Position numbers and translations under genes: made by a program. Below, piece by piece: positions 1 to 9,474 of a stretch of 64,000 bases of DNA (positions are counted from its first letter, which is position 1; every line of letters begins with the position of its first letter). The DNA comes from Enterococcus_C asini_A (lineage in GTDB: Bacteria > Bacillota > Bacilli > Lactobacillales > Enterococcaceae), in the NCBI RefSeq assembly GCF_031928785.1, contig NZ_JARQAL010000002.1; one strand, given 5' to 3'. A model generated the notes under the pieces. The model made no database searches, was not told where the DNA came from, and saw only the letters and a program-made list of their open reading frames with translations.

Positions 1-360
1 TGGATCCATACCAATGATCATTCTTCAGCTGTCTGGTTGATTTTGACAAAAGGCCAAATCGGCGAAACTTACTTGATCGGTGCCGACGGGGAAGAAGACA
101 ACAAAACTGTCTTGGAACTAATTTTGGAAATGATGGGCAAAGACAAAAATGATTACGATCATGTGAACGATCGTCCGGGACACGATTTGCGCTATGCCAT
201 TGATTCTACGCGCTTGAGAGAAGAACTCGGTTGGCAACCAGAATTCACCAACTTTAAAGATGGTTTGGCTCATACCATTGACTGGTATACCCAACACGAA
301 GATTGGTGGAAAGACGAAAAAGCTGCCGTGGAAGCAAAATACGCAGAAAACGGACAATAA
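1..360 (+). CDS. rfbB: dTDP-glucose 4,6-dehydratase, C-terminal part (5' end outside window)
   Basis: This is the last 119 codons of RmlB/RfbB, which converts dTDP-glucose to dTDP-4-keto-6-deoxyglucose in dTDP-L-rhamnose synthesis in the cytoplasm. The reading frame is open from base 1, so the start lies upstream. Visible family features are the IGADGEEDN-type stretch near the start and the C-terminal DRPGHDLRYAID motif, where the SDR epimerase/dehydratase contacts the nucleotide-sugar. The product feeds rfbD, the next gene, and so supplies rhamnose to the polysaccharide genes downstream. A hairpin terminator lies just after the stop codon. The identity is firm even though only about a third of the protein is present. 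Confidence 0.93.
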   Translation, partial: WIHTNDHSSAVWLILTKGQIGETYLIGADGEEDNKTVLELILEMMGKDKNDYDHVNDRPGHDLRYAIDSTRLREELGWQPEFTNFKDGLAHTIDWYTQHEDWWKDEKAAVEAKYAENGQ

Positions 361-365
361 AGGTT

Positions 366-391
366 GAAAAGGCAGGCTTCCTGCCTTTTTC
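366..391 (+). terminator. Intra-operon Rho-independent terminator between rfbB and rfbD
   Basis: A perfect 10-11 bp stem (arms at 366-376 and 380-391) with a 3-base loop ends in a T run and sits between two genes of the same pathway. It probably trims transcription into rfbD and the exporter genes rather than ending the operon fully. Confidence 0.75.
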
Positions 392-423
392 AAAGAACTC
401 AGTCTTAAAAATGGAGGCACACT

Positions 424-1260
424 ATGATTTTATTAACAGGAGGCAACGGCCAATTAGGTACCGAGCTTCGTCATTTATTAGATGAACAAGGACAAGAGTA
501 CGTCGCAACGGATGTAAAAGAATTGGATATCACGAATGCTGAGGCGACAATGGCATACATTGAAAAAATGCGCCCAACAGTGATTTATCACTGTGCAGCT
601 TACACTACCGTGGACAAAGCCGAAGAAGAAGGAAAAGAACTAGACGAAAAAATCAATGTAGACGGTACTCGCAATGTGGCTTTGGCTGCAAAAGCGGTAG
701 ATGCTTTGTTGGTTTACGTCAGCACGGACTATGTTTTTGACGGCAAACTAAAAGACGGTGAATACGCAGTAGATGCTCAGACTAATCCGCTAAACGAATA
801 CGGTCGCACCAAATTATTAGGGGAACAAGCTGTGGAAGAGATTTTGGATACCTATTACATCATCCGCACGTCTTGGGTCTTTGGCCAATACGGTCATAAC
901 TTTGTTTTTACCATGCAACGTTTGGCAGAAACCCATTCGAAATTAACTGTGGTGAACGATCAATTTGGTCGCCCAACATGGACGCGGACATTGGCAGAAT
1001 TCATGACTTTTGCCGTAGAACAAAAAGTACCTTATGGGGTGTATCACTTGTCCAATGACAATAGCTGTTCTTGGTATGAGTTTGCCAAAGAAATCTTAAA
1101 AGATACCGACGTGGACGTCCAACCAGTGACGTCTGAGCAATATCCTCAAAAAGCGACCCGCCCGCAATACGCGGTAATGGACTTGAGTAAGACCAAGGCA
1201 TTGGGCTTTGAGATTCCGACTTGGGAAGAAGCGTTGGCAGGGATGTTGGCGCAAAAATAG
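424..1260 (+). CDS. rfbD: dTDP-4-dehydrorhamnose reductase
   Basis: RmlD/RfbD performs the last step of dTDP-L-rhamnose synthesis, the NAD(P)H-dependent reduction of dTDP-4-dehydrorhamnose. The 278-residue length is typical. The N-terminal Rossmann motif is GGNGQLG (residues 6-12), and the SDR YxxxK pair appears as YGRTK around residue 126, after the VSTDYVFDG segment. A GGAGG site lies just upstream of the ATG. The gene follows rfbB across a terminator-like hairpin and precedes the exporter genes, so it supplies the rhamnose donor for the wall polysaccharide. Confidence is high. Confidence 0.96.
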   Translation: MILLTGGNGQLGTELRHLLDEQGQEYVATDVKELDITNAEATMAYIEKMRPTVIYHCAAYTTVDKAEEEGKELDEKINVDGTRNVALAAKAVDALLVYVSTDYVFDGKLKDGEYAVDAQTNPLNEYGRTKLLGEQAVEEILDTYYIIRTSWVFGQYGHNFVFTMQRLAETHSKLTVVNDQFGRPTWTRTLAEFMTFAVEQKVPYGVYHLSNDNSCSWYEFAKEILKDTDVDVQPVTSEQYPQKATRPQYAVMDLSKTKALGFEIPTWEEALAGMLAQK

Positions 1261-1293
1261 TCAATTATAGTAGTAGAAAACAAGGAGTATTTC

Positions 1294-1368
1294 AAATGTC
1301 AGATGCAACTTGCATTTGTTACGTTTGATTTGCTCCTTCTTGTGGTAAAATAAGATTTATTGTGTAAT
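1294..1368 (+). promoter_or_regulatory. Intergenic hairpin and candidate promoter for the exporter operon
   Basis: The 163-base gap before the ABC permease holds a small palindrome (1303-1315) inside a wider inverted repeat (CAAATG/CATTTG, 1294-1318). It also holds a possible promoter: TTGTGG at 1340, a 17-base spacer and TGTAAT at 1363. The -35 match is poor, so this is tentative. Confidence 0.35.
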
Positions 1369-1423
1369 GATAAGTGAGTTAGTAAGTGTTGCTATAACTC
1401 GTAATGAATAGGAGACTAGAACC

Positions 1424-2221
1424 TTGTTTGAAAGAAAAAACCGAATCCTCTTGGCTGAGCTGGTGAAAACTGATTTTAAGATGCGTTATCAAGGTAGCGT
1501 GATTGGCTATGTGTGGTCTGTATTAAAACCGTTGATGCTGTTCGCTGTCATGTATGTAGTATTTGTTCGCTTTTTGAAATTTGGAGCAGATGTACCTCAC
1601 TTTGCGGTAGCATTACTGCTAGGTATGGTTATTTGGAATTTCTTTAATGAAACCACTAATCTAGGAATGTCATCTGTGGTCAATCAAGGGGATTTATTGC
1701 GTAAGTTAAGTTTCCCTACCCATATTGTAGTTATTTCCGTGTCGATTAACGCCTTAATTAACCTAGTAATTAGTCTGGTGATTGTCTTCATCTTTGGACT
1801 AATCAATGGAGTGGATGTTTCCAAGTACGCTTTTATCACTCCGCTGTTATTAATTGAGTTATATGCATTTTCTCTTGGCATCGCATTTATTCTAGCAACG
1901 ATTTATGTGCGGTTTCGGGATATTGGACCGATTTGGGAAGTTTTGTTGCAGATTGGTATGTATATGACACCTTTAATCTATCCAATCACTATGGTTATGA
2001 ATGTAGATGTTCGAATTGCTAAGATTTTAATGTTAAGTCCAATGGCACAAATTATTCAAGATGCTCGTTATTTATTGACTAGCCCAGTAAATGTTACTGT
2101 TTGGCAGCTTATTAACACGAAATGGCTGGCGATTATTCCCTATGTTTTACCATTTGTGGTACTTCTCATAGGCTTTATTGTATTTGATAAAAATTCTAAG
2201 AAATTTGCGGAGATTTTATAA
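1424..2221 (+). CDS. Polysaccharide ABC exporter, permease subunit (EpaL/RgpC/TagG type)
   Basis: This integral membrane subunit of an ABC-2 exporter moves lipid-linked rhamnan or teichoic-acid-like polymer across the membrane. The 265 residues carry about six hydrophobic segments, and the N-terminal amphipathic part (LVKTDFKMRYQGS) is typical of TagG/RgpC/Wzm proteins. The start is a TTG, chosen because an AGGAG site lies 10 bases upstream. The ATPase gene begins two bases after its stop, so the two are co-translated. By position it corresponds to enterococcal EpaL; that assignment rests on synteny and family only. Confidence 0.9.
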   Translation: MFERKNRILLAELVKTDFKMRYQGSVIGYVWSVLKPLMLFAVMYVVFVRFLKFGADVPHFAVALLLGMVIWNFFNETTNLGMSSVVNQGDLLRKLSFPTHIVVISVSINALINLVISLVIVFIFGLINGVDVSKYAFITPLLLIELYAFSLGIAFILATIYVRFRDIGPIWEVLLQIGMYMTPLIYPITMVMNVDVRIAKILMLSPMAQIIQDARYLLTSPVNVTVWQLINTKWLAIIPYVLPFVVLLIGFIVFDKNSKKFAEIL

Positions 2222-2223
2222 TT

Positions 2224-3474
2224 ATGAATAAAGATGTAGCAGTTAGTGTCAGAAACGTCAAAAAAACCTTTAAGCTGCCAACTGAAGGTTCTAATAGTTT
2301 AAAACGGACAATTACCAATTATTTTAAAGGTATCAAAGGTTACCGGGAACAAACTGTCTTAAAAGATATCAACTTTGATGTTCAAAAAGGTGATTTCTTT
2401 GGAATTGTTGGTCGTAATGGTAGTGGGAAATCAACCTTACTAAAAATTATTTCCCAAATCTATTTGCCAGAATCCGGTACAATTGAAATTGATGGTAAGA
2501 TTGTTTCTTTTATTGAACTTGGTGTAGGGTTTAATCCAGAATTAACTGGACGGGAAAATGTGTATTTAAACGGTGCCCTGTTAGGCTTCTCTACTAGTGA
2601 AGTAGATGAAATGTACGATGATATCGTAGGCTTTGCTGAATTAGGCGAGTTTATGAATCAACGGCTAAAAAATTACTCTAGTGGGATGCAAGTTCGTTTA
2701 GCATTTTCGGTTGCGATTCAAGCAAAAAGCGATATTTTAGTCCTCGATGAAGTATTGGCAGTAGGGGACGAAGCCTTTCAACGGAAATGCAACGACTACT
2801 TTATGAGTGTTAAAAATGATAAGAAAAAAACCATTATTTTAGTTACCCACTCCATGGATGCAGTGCGCAAATATTGTAACCGGGCAATGTTAATCGATAA
2901 AGGAGAAGTAAAAGTCATTGGTTCTCCGGATGAAGTCGCTAATCAATATTCATTGGATAATGTTTACGAAGTGGGTTCTGCCACAATCATTGAAGAAGAT
3001 ACGAATGATAAAAGTAATGAAGATGCAGTAACAATTAAGGAAGATAAGAAACCTAAATCAATTATTGAAAACCTCAAAGTGTCCTTACTTTCTGAGCGAT
3101 TATTAGGGGAAGCGAATCGGGAAGTTCAATTTGAGGTGAGCTACGACTGTGTTACTGATCAAAAAACCTATATTGCGTTTTCATTAACCGATATTGATCG
3201 CAATGTTTGGATGTACAATGATAATTCTTATGATGATCCTGGTGAAGCAAATTCTCACGTGGCGTATTCTTATAAATGTAATTTGAATGATATTAATCAG
3301 TGTAAATTAAAATTAGTTGTTTCGGTGAGAACGATGGATGATCAAATGGTGGCTATTGCTGATCAAGCAAATACACCTACAATCATTCTTTCCCCAAATG
3401 AGCAATTAAGTCACAGTGATCTTGATTCTAGTACCGGGGTGCTTACTCGAAATGGTAAATGGACGAAAAGATAA
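2224..3474 (+). CDS. Polysaccharide ABC exporter, ATPase with Wzt-like C-terminal domain (EpaM/RgpD type)
   Basis: This is the ATPase partner of the preceding permease. Its 416 residues hold a Walker A motif (GRNGSGKST, near residue 63), the signature YSSGMQVRLA (near 157) and Walker B (ILVLDEVLAVGDE, near 177) with a switch histidine in LVTHS. After an acidic linker (about 255-280) comes a beta-rich domain of about 130 residues resembling the carbohydrate-binding C-terminal domain of Wzt. In the Wzt family this domain recognises the finished polymer end, so export may depend on chain termination. The permease gene is two bases upstream and the large glycosyltransferase lies 30 bases downstream. 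Confidence 0.92.
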   Translation: MNKDVAVSVRNVKKTFKLPTEGSNSLKRTITNYFKGIKGYREQTVLKDINFDVQKGDFFGIVGRNGSGKSTLLKIISQIYLPESGTIEIDGKIVSFIELGVGFNPELTGRENVYLNGALLGFSTSEVDEMYDDIVGFAELGEFMNQRLKNYSSGMQVRLAFSVAIQAKSDILVLDEVLAVGDEAFQRKCNDYFMSVKNDKKKTIILVTHSMDAVRKYCNRAMLIDKGEVKVIGSPDEVANQYSLDNVYEVGSATIIEEDTNDKSNEDAVTIKEDKKPKSIIENLKVSLLSERLLGEANREVQFEVSYDCVTDQKTYIAFSLTDIDRNVWMYNDNSYDDPGEANSHVAYSYKCNLNDINQCKLKLVVSVRTMDDQMVAIADQANTPTIILSPNEQLSHSDLDSSTGVLTRNGKWTKR

Positions 3475-3504
3475 AGAAATAAAAATTTAAGGCAGGGTAT
3501 ATAA

Positions 3505-6500
3505 ATGAGTTCCTTAGTTACAGTTGTAGTTACTGCATATAATCATGAAAAATATATTGAGGAATGCTTGAATAGTGTTTTCCAACAAACCTATCAAAAC
3601 ATTGAACTCATTGTGATAAATGATGGCTCAACTGATAATTCAGAAGAGCTTATTAAAAATACACTGGCTTCTTCGCCTTTTTCCCATACTGAGTATATTT
3701 ACCAAAAAAATGGTGGGTTAGTGGCTGCTCGAAATGCCACTTTCTCGCGAATTGATGGGGATTTTGTTCTTTTTGTCGATAGTGATAATTTTTTAGATGC
3801 TGATTATATTGAAAAGTTGGTTCATCAGTTAAAGGTAACTGGAGGAGACATTGCTTACGGAGATTTATATGATCCGGATAGTAAAATTATCGTAATGAAG
3901 TCTCAAGAGTTTTCGTTGGAGACTCTTTTACTGTCCAATTATATTGATAGTTGTTCACTAATTCGTACTTCCGTTATTGGGGATACTCGTTACGACGTGG
4001 AATTGAATCGTAAGAAATTAGAGGACTATGACTTTTTCTTACAATTAATTATCAATCAAGGGGCGGTTCCTGTTTATTGTCCTGAGGCTAAATTAAATTA
4101 CCGAGTCTTAAATGATTCGATGTCCAGAAAAACAGATGAAGCTTATTACTATGAAGTGTATCTGTATATTTTAAAGAAATTTCTACAACCTAAAAATGAT
4201 AAAGTATATAGCGCGATTAAAGAAACTGTTCTGCATCTTGAAAACCGACTTTCTGACTTGATTAATCATTTGGGCGATGTGACCGAGTATGTACATAGCT
4301 TAGAAGATACCAGAGACAATCAAAACGGTCAGATTACCACTTTATCGACTACGGTAACTGAGTTAAATCAAAATATTGAGCGATTAGATAGAGAAAAAAA
4401 TGAGTTGAGTGAAAAGTTTGTCGAATTAAGCAATCTTACCGAAAATAGAATTCATGATTTAGAAACAAGAAATCAAGAGCTGGACACAATCAATCAAGAG
4501 TTACACAATCAAAAAGAACAGCTGATTCATTCCAAGTCTTATCGTATTGGGAACAGCATTGTGCGTCCTGCAAAATTTGCAGCAAAGATTGTTCGTAATC
4601 CCAAAGAAATCAAACCTTTTATGGGAAGAGTCAAACGCTATGTCGGACGGGTTACCTTGCCTTATCGCCACCCTCAGAAAAAAGTTTTGAAATTGCTTCG
4701 AGAAGCGAAGAGAAAGCAAAATAACTATGAAAATCCATCACGGGTTTTGGTTTATGTTATTTATGAAAACAAACCTATTTTGCAAGAATACAAAGTGATC
4801 TTTTTAGAGGCGTTAGCAAAATTAAGTGACAAAGTTTTGATTGTTGTAAATGGTAGCGTTAATGAAGAAGACAAGAAGCGCTTAGCGGAGTTTGGTGAAG
4901 TAGTTTTTCGCGATAATGCGGGCTACGATACGGCTGGTTTTCGTTATGGAATCCAATATTTAGGCAAAGAAACACTAGCAAATTACGATGAACTACTACT
5001 TGTTAACGACACGAATGTAGGACCTTTTGGCGATTTAAAAGAGACATTTGCCCAAATGGCACAAAAGAAAGTCGATTTCTGGGGAATTACCTATGGAGAA
5101 GCCCAACCAGACTTTACCGGCTACAATAAATACAAGTATATTCCCGTTCACCTTCAATCTTTCTTTTTAGTAATTGAAAAATCTATGTTCTCCAGTAATC
5201 AATTTTTTGAATACTGGGAAGCATTAAAAGACACGAACTCTAGAAACAAAGCCATTGGACGGCATGAAACGGTCTTTACTACTCATTTTGAGAATCTTGG
5301 CTTTATCCACAGTGCTATAACGGAAGACAACTCGGATAGTGGTATTTATATTCACCCTATGCGTATGATAAATGCAGGAGTTCCTTTGGCGAAATACACC
5401 GCTTTTGCGAATTACGATAATGACAAATTTGCTTGGCAAGGATTGATTCGCCAGACAGAAGTCCCAGAATTATTGGACTATATCGAAAATAAAACGGATT
5501 ATCCGATGAATGTAATCAACGACATCATGTACGATGTGCAACACGCCAAACATGAAGAACACATTTTGATTATAGATGGTGTGGAAAATGCCATACCTCA
5601 GTTGACAAAATATCGTGTTGACAATAAGGTTGAACAGTTAGAGTCACTAGGTTTCAAAGTGTGGAAAGTCAATGCTTCAGGTTTTCAAATGGGCTACGCG
5701 GAACACGCTAGTCATATCATTATTTACCGAGCACCTTTTACAGATAATCTTGGCTTTTTGTGCCAGTTAGCAAAAAAATATCACAAACCAGTCCTTTATG
5801 ATATTGATGATTTAGTGATTGATACGAAATACACGGATCAGCTTGCCTATACCAACCAAATCAGCGTCGAAGAAAAGCGTAATTATGACGCCGGAGTAAA
5901 TAGCTATGGGGCGATGTTGAAACTTTGTGACGGTGCGATTACGACTACTGGAAAACTGAAAGAAGAACTAGAAAATTATCAAGATTTAGTGTTGCTAAAT
6001 CGTAACTTGGCTAGTCGAGAATTAGTGGAAATTAGTTCAAACCATCTTCATGAACACAATGTAGATACGTCGGCAATAGTTCGTATTGGCTATTTTTCAG
6101 GATCAATCACTCATAACGAGAACTTTGAATTAGTCCGAAATGATTTAATAAAACTATTAAAAGACTTTAAAAATGTAGAATTACATCTAGTGGGACATTT
6201 AGATATTCCTGAAGATTTTAAAGAGTTTGGAAGTCGAATTGTGACTCACAGTTTTGTTGAGTGGCGAGAGTTACCGGAATTAATTGCCAAAGTTGATATT
6301 AATCTTGCGCCATTAGTGGATTCCGTCTTTAATGAAGCCAAGTCTGAAATTAAATGGCTAGAAGCTGCATTAGTAAATGTGCCAACAGTAGCTAGTGATC
6401 TAGGGGCCTTTAAAGAGATGATTGAATCGGATGTTACCGGGGTACTGGTCAAAGAAGATTGGTATGGAGCATTGGAACAATTAACTGTGGACGCTCAGTT

Positions 6501-6603
6501 TCGTTCACAAATTGCGGAAAATGCTCGCCAATATGTTCTTGAACGTTGTACGACAGATGTGACTGAAGATGAGTTGACATTGTATTTGGGGAGTAAAAAG
6601 TGA
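3505..6603 (+). CDS. Multidomain rhamnan glycosyltransferase: GT2, coiled coil, RgpF domain, GT-B (EpaN-like)
   Basis: This 1,032-residue cytoplasmic enzyme very likely builds part of the rhamnopolysaccharide backbone. From N to C it shows a GT2 domain (1 to about 215, with NDGSTDNS and a DSDN metal-binding motif), a heptad-rich coiled coil (about 255-345), a rhamnan synthesis protein F domain (about 405-680, with RDNAGYDTAGFRYG) and a C-terminal GT-B-like domain (about 700-1,030) ending in a nucleotide-sugar binding helix (EIKWLEAA...PTVAS). RgpF in streptococci extends the rhamnan. Domain fusion of this kind is usual for enterococcal EpaN-type proteins. The stop codon overlaps the next start. 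The sugar added by each domain cannot be read from sequence. Confidence 0.88.
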   Translation: MSSLVTVVVTAYNHEKYIEECLNSVFQQTYQNIELIVINDGSTDNSEELIKNTLASSPFSHTEYIYQKNGGLVAARNATFSRIDGDFVLFVDSDNFLDADYIEKLVHQLKVTGGDIAYGDLYDPDSKIIVMKSQEFSLETLLLSNYIDSCSLIRTSVIGDTRYDVELNRKKLEDYDFFLQLIINQGAVPVYCPEAKLNYRVLNDSMSRKTDEAYYYEVYLYILKKFLQPKNDKVYSAIKETVLHLENRLSDLINHLGDVTEYVHSLEDTRDNQNGQITTLSTTVTELNQNIERLDREKNELSEKFVELSNLTENRIHDLETRNQELDTINQELHNQKEQLIHSKSYRIGNSIVRPAKFAAKIVRNPKEIKPFMGRVKRYVGRVTLPYRHPQKKVLKLLREAKRKQNNYENPSRVLVYVIYENKPILQEYKVIFLEALAKLSDKVLIVVNGSVNEEDKKRLAEFGEVVFRDNAGYDTAGFRYGIQYLGKETLANYDELLLVNDTNVGPFGDLKETFAQMAQKKVDFWGITYGEAQPDFTGYNKYKYIPVHLQSFFLVIEKSMFSSNQFFEYWEALKDTNSRNKAIGRHETVFTTHFENLGFIHSAITEDNSDSGIYIHPMRMINAGVPLAKYTAFANYDNDKFAWQGLIRQTEVPELLDYIENKTDYPMNVINDIMYDVQHAKHEEHILIIDGVENAIPQLTKYRVDNKVEQLESLGFKVWKVNASGFQMGYAEHASHIIIYRAPFTDNLGFLCQLAKKYHKPVLYDIDDLVIDTKYTDQLAYTNQISVEEKRNYDAGVNSYGAMLKLCDGAITTTGKLKEELENYQDLVLLNRNLASRELVEISSNHLHEHNVDTSAIVRIGYFSGSITHNENFELVRNDLIKLLKDFKNVELHLVGHLDIPEDFKEFGSRIVTHSFVEWRELPELIAKVDINLAPLVDSVFNEAKSEIKWLEAALVNVPTVASDLGAFKEMIESDVTGVLVKEDWYGALEQLTVDAQFRSQIAENARQYVLERCTTDVTEDELTLYLGSKK

Positions 6604-8180
6604 TGAGTGGTATAAAAAATAGTGTGAAAAGAATTTGGGCTAGCCGATTTATTTTTCTATCTTTTATCTTAATGCTAGTCTTTAGTCAGTTTTTGCTGCA
6701 ATATCGAGAAGATGTTTGGCCTAAAATGTATATGTTGATTGCACTTGTTGCAGGTGTCTTGGTTTTATTATTTGCAAATCTTAAAAACCCCAAAGCAATT
6801 GCTCGAAATACCTTTGTGCTAATTGCATTTCTAGGAATAGCAAATTCTTTGATTATGCCGATTAGACAAAATCTTGATGAGAACACCCATTACTATTATG
6901 CGCTACAAATTGCAGATGGTAAGGCGAGAATTCAGACAGATGAAATGAATTATTTAATGGTTTCACCGGACTTTTTGGCAATTACAAAACTCCCGAGCAA
7001 ACCAGGCTATGGTAGTCCAGAAAATACAAATTTATATACAAAAGAATTTCTTGAGTTAGACTCACTTCCTGCGGATTATAGTTATAAAGCGGTATCTCCA
7101 GGGAAATTTAATAATCCGGCTTATCTTCCTAGTGCATTAGGAATTAAAGTAGGCCGTTTAATTAGCGATAAGCTTTTTGTTTCTTATTATATGGGGCGTA
7201 TCTTCAATCTTATCTTCTATGCTTTGTTAGCATACTTAGCTGTTAAGAGAAGTCAAATTTATAAAAAACAATTATTTTTAATGGCAACAATTCCATATGC
7301 TCTGTGGATTCCTGCGGGCTATAGTTACGATTCACTTTATTACGGCTTAATTCTGCTGGTTTTTGCCCAGCTTACAAATTTTTTGGACAAGAATTCGAAG
7401 GCTACAATCAAACAGTTAATTTTGTATGAGTTGACTTGTTTATTGTTAATTTTTTGTAAAGCACCTGTAATTGTTCTTGCGGCGCTCCCTATTTTCCTAC
7501 CAAAGGAAACCTTTGATATTAATAAGGCAAGATTAAAAATTTTTTGTATGGGGGGGATAGTAGCATTAATAGGAGGAACTTGGCTTTTACAGGAATCAAT
7601 TTTACGATTACTAGGAAGTATTGTGGACAATCCTAACGTTGAAATTTTTTCCAACCCTAACGTAAATCGAATGGGATATTTTATTGCGCATCCTTTTTAT
7701 TCATTGGGAGTACTCATACGAAGCTTCTTTGATATGATTGCAACAACTACTCTTTCAGTTGAAGTTCCACAACCTTTCTTTATTAGTGCAAAGGCATTGA
7801 GTAGTATCAATTTGTTTATATTTACCATATTAATTTTATTGGTGATAATGGCTTTTCATGAAAAAGTGACTCCTGTATTTAAAATAAGTCTTTCAGTAAT
7901 AATTGTATTTATAGCTGTTGCAGTAATTTATGCAATTTCTGGTGATTCACGTGTATTTAGTATAGGAGACCTGTACGTGGCCGGAGTTCAAGGAAGATAC
8001 CATTACTATATACTGGTTGCATTGCCGTTGTTGTTTGCGGATAAAGTTCGAGGTGCGCTTGGCTCATTAGGAGTAATGGCTGATACCCTTAATCAAGAAA
8101 AACTAACTACTTGTTTGATGACTACGATGCTCATTCTTAATTTTTTGAATACGGCAATTGCTGTTTTTGGGTACTTATAA
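6603..8180 (+). CDS. DUF2142 polytopic membrane protein, probable GT-C-type glycosyltransferase
   Basis: This 525-residue protein has about 11-12 hydrophobic segments and carries the DUF2142 hallmark, an extracytoplasmic DENTHYYYA stretch near residue 93 after the first transmembrane helices. DUF2142 proteins are found in polysaccharide loci and are thought to be GT-C-like enzymes using polyprenyl-phosphate sugars; the activity here is inferred. The start codon overlaps the previous stop (TGATG), with GGGGAG nine bases upstream; a GTG three bases earlier is also possible. The gene is visibly AT-rich, like the rest of 3.5-14.6 kb. A second DUF2142 gene follows one gene later. Confidence 0.8.
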   Translation: MSGIKNSVKRIWASRFIFLSFILMLVFSQFLLQYREDVWPKMYMLIALVAGVLVLLFANLKNPKAIARNTFVLIAFLGIANSLIMPIRQNLDENTHYYYALQIADGKARIQTDEMNYLMVSPDFLAITKLPSKPGYGSPENTNLYTKEFLELDSLPADYSYKAVSPGKFNNPAYLPSALGIKVGRLISDKLFVSYYMGRIFNLIFYALLAYLAVKRSQIYKKQLFLMATIPYALWIPAGYSYDSLYYGLILLVFAQLTNFLDKNSKATIKQLILYELTCLLLIFCKAPVIVLAALPIFLPKETFDINKARLKIFCMGGIVALIGGTWLLQESILRLLGSIVDNPNVEIFSNPNVNRMGYFIAHPFYSLGVLIRSFFDMIATTTLSVEVPQPFFISAKALSSINLFIFTILILLVIMAFHEKVTPVFKISLSVIIVFIAVAVIYAISGDSRVFSIGDLYVAGVQGRYHYYILVALPLLFADKVRGALGSLGVMADTLNQEKLTTCLMTTMLILNFLNTAIAVFGYL

Positions 8181-8202
8181 GTTGCGATAAAGGAGATAAA
8201 TT

Positions 8203-9459
8203 TTGAAAACAATAATGTTTGTATCGCCAACAGGCACATTTGATAATGGAGCAGAGATTTCCATCTATCATTTAATGGTATATCTACAGCAGAATGGCTA
8301 TAAGGTGATAAATGTTGCGCCAAAATCAACGATGAACAGTCAAACGGATTACGTTAAACGATTTTCAGATGTAGGAATTGATGTTCATTTAGTAGCTTCG
8401 ATTAAATGGTGGTGGGAGGATGCACCTGGTGGAATCGCTGGCTTACCTGCACAAAGAGCTGCTTCTTATCGTGATAGCCTGAACCAACTCATTCACATTA
8501 TTGACACCTATCAGGTTGACTTAGTTCTTACTAATACAGTAAATATGTATCAAGGAATGGTGGCTGCTGCCTGCAAAGAAATTCCTCATTATACATTGAT
8601 TCATGAGTTTCCTGAAGGAGAATTTGCCTATTATCTTGATAAAATTGATTTTATTGAGGAAAATAGTGATAAGATTTTTTCTGTTGATGGACAGTTAAAA
8701 GAAGTTCTTACTCAAAAATTTTCTCACTCACAGATTGGTGTATTCACTCCTTATACTCAAATTCAAACAACTACTTTAAAAAAAGGAGATACTCATCGAA
8801 TTGTTTCAGTAGGGAGACTGTCTCAGCGAAAAAATCAATTGGAATTAATACAGGCATTTCACCAATTAGTATCCAATTCAAAATTTGAAGAGTTGGAATT
8901 AGTCTTCATTGGTCCTTGGGATAATGAGTATAAAGCAAAATGTGATACCTACATTAAACAACATGGACTAAAAAATATTACCTTTTGTGGTGAACAAAAA
9001 CAGCCTTGGTCATTGGTTACAGATCAAGACATTTGTGTATTTCCTTCTGCGCTAGAAACGTACGGTCTGGTCTATGTAGAAGCTATTTTGAATGGTGCTC
9101 CTACAATCCTTTCAGATAATCCAGGACATCTTTCTGCCTATAAGCGTTTTGAATTTGGCACGATTTATCCTTTAGGGAATATCGAATCTTTAGTAGCAGC
9201 TATTGAAAATATGTTAGACCATTTTGATGAAGAAAAGGAAGCGGCACTTTCATTTGTTCCAATTGGAAAAGAACGATATCAAATTAAAAATGTCTATGCA
9301 GAAATTATTAAGGCAATTGATCAACCTGAAAAAGTGAGATTAAAATCAATCCGTCATCTTCAAAATATCTTGTCGTTAAATGAAGGAAAAAGTAAATTGG
9401 CACGTTTAGAAACGCGGGTGCGTGTGGGGTTGCAAAAAATCAAGAATAGAAAAAGGTAA
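8203..9459 (+). CDS. Family 4 glycosyltransferase (GT-B fold)
   Basis: A 418-residue cytoplasmic glycosyltransferase of the GT4/GT1 type. The N-terminal half shows the acceptor-side segment SPTGTFDNGAEIS. The C-terminal half holds the donor-binding motifs VSVGRLSQRKNQ (near residue 203) and the E-x7-E pair in SALETYGLVYVEA (near 285). It starts at TTG, chosen for the AGGAG seven bases upstream. It sits between the two DUF2142 genes and presumably adds one sugar of the variable side chain or backbone; donor and linkage are unknown. Confidence 0.88.
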   Translation: MKTIMFVSPTGTFDNGAEISIYHLMVYLQQNGYKVINVAPKSTMNSQTDYVKRFSDVGIDVHLVASIKWWWEDAPGGIAGLPAQRAASYRDSLNQLIHIIDTYQVDLVLTNTVNMYQGMVAAACKEIPHYTLIHEFPEGEFAYYLDKIDFIEENSDKIFSVDGQLKEVLTQKFSHSQIGVFTPYTQIQTTTLKKGDTHRIVSVGRLSQRKNQLELIQAFHQLVSNSKFEELELVFIGPWDNEYKAKCDTYIKQHGLKNITFCGEQKQPWSLVTDQDICVFPSALETYGLVYVEAILNGAPTILSDNPGHLSAYKRFEFGTIYPLGNIESLVAAIENMLDHFDEEKEAALSFVPIGKERYQIKNVYAEIIKAIDQPEKVRLKSIRHLQNILSLNEGKSKLARLETRVRVGLQKIKNRKR

Positions 9460-9474
9460 GGAAACTGGGGTACC

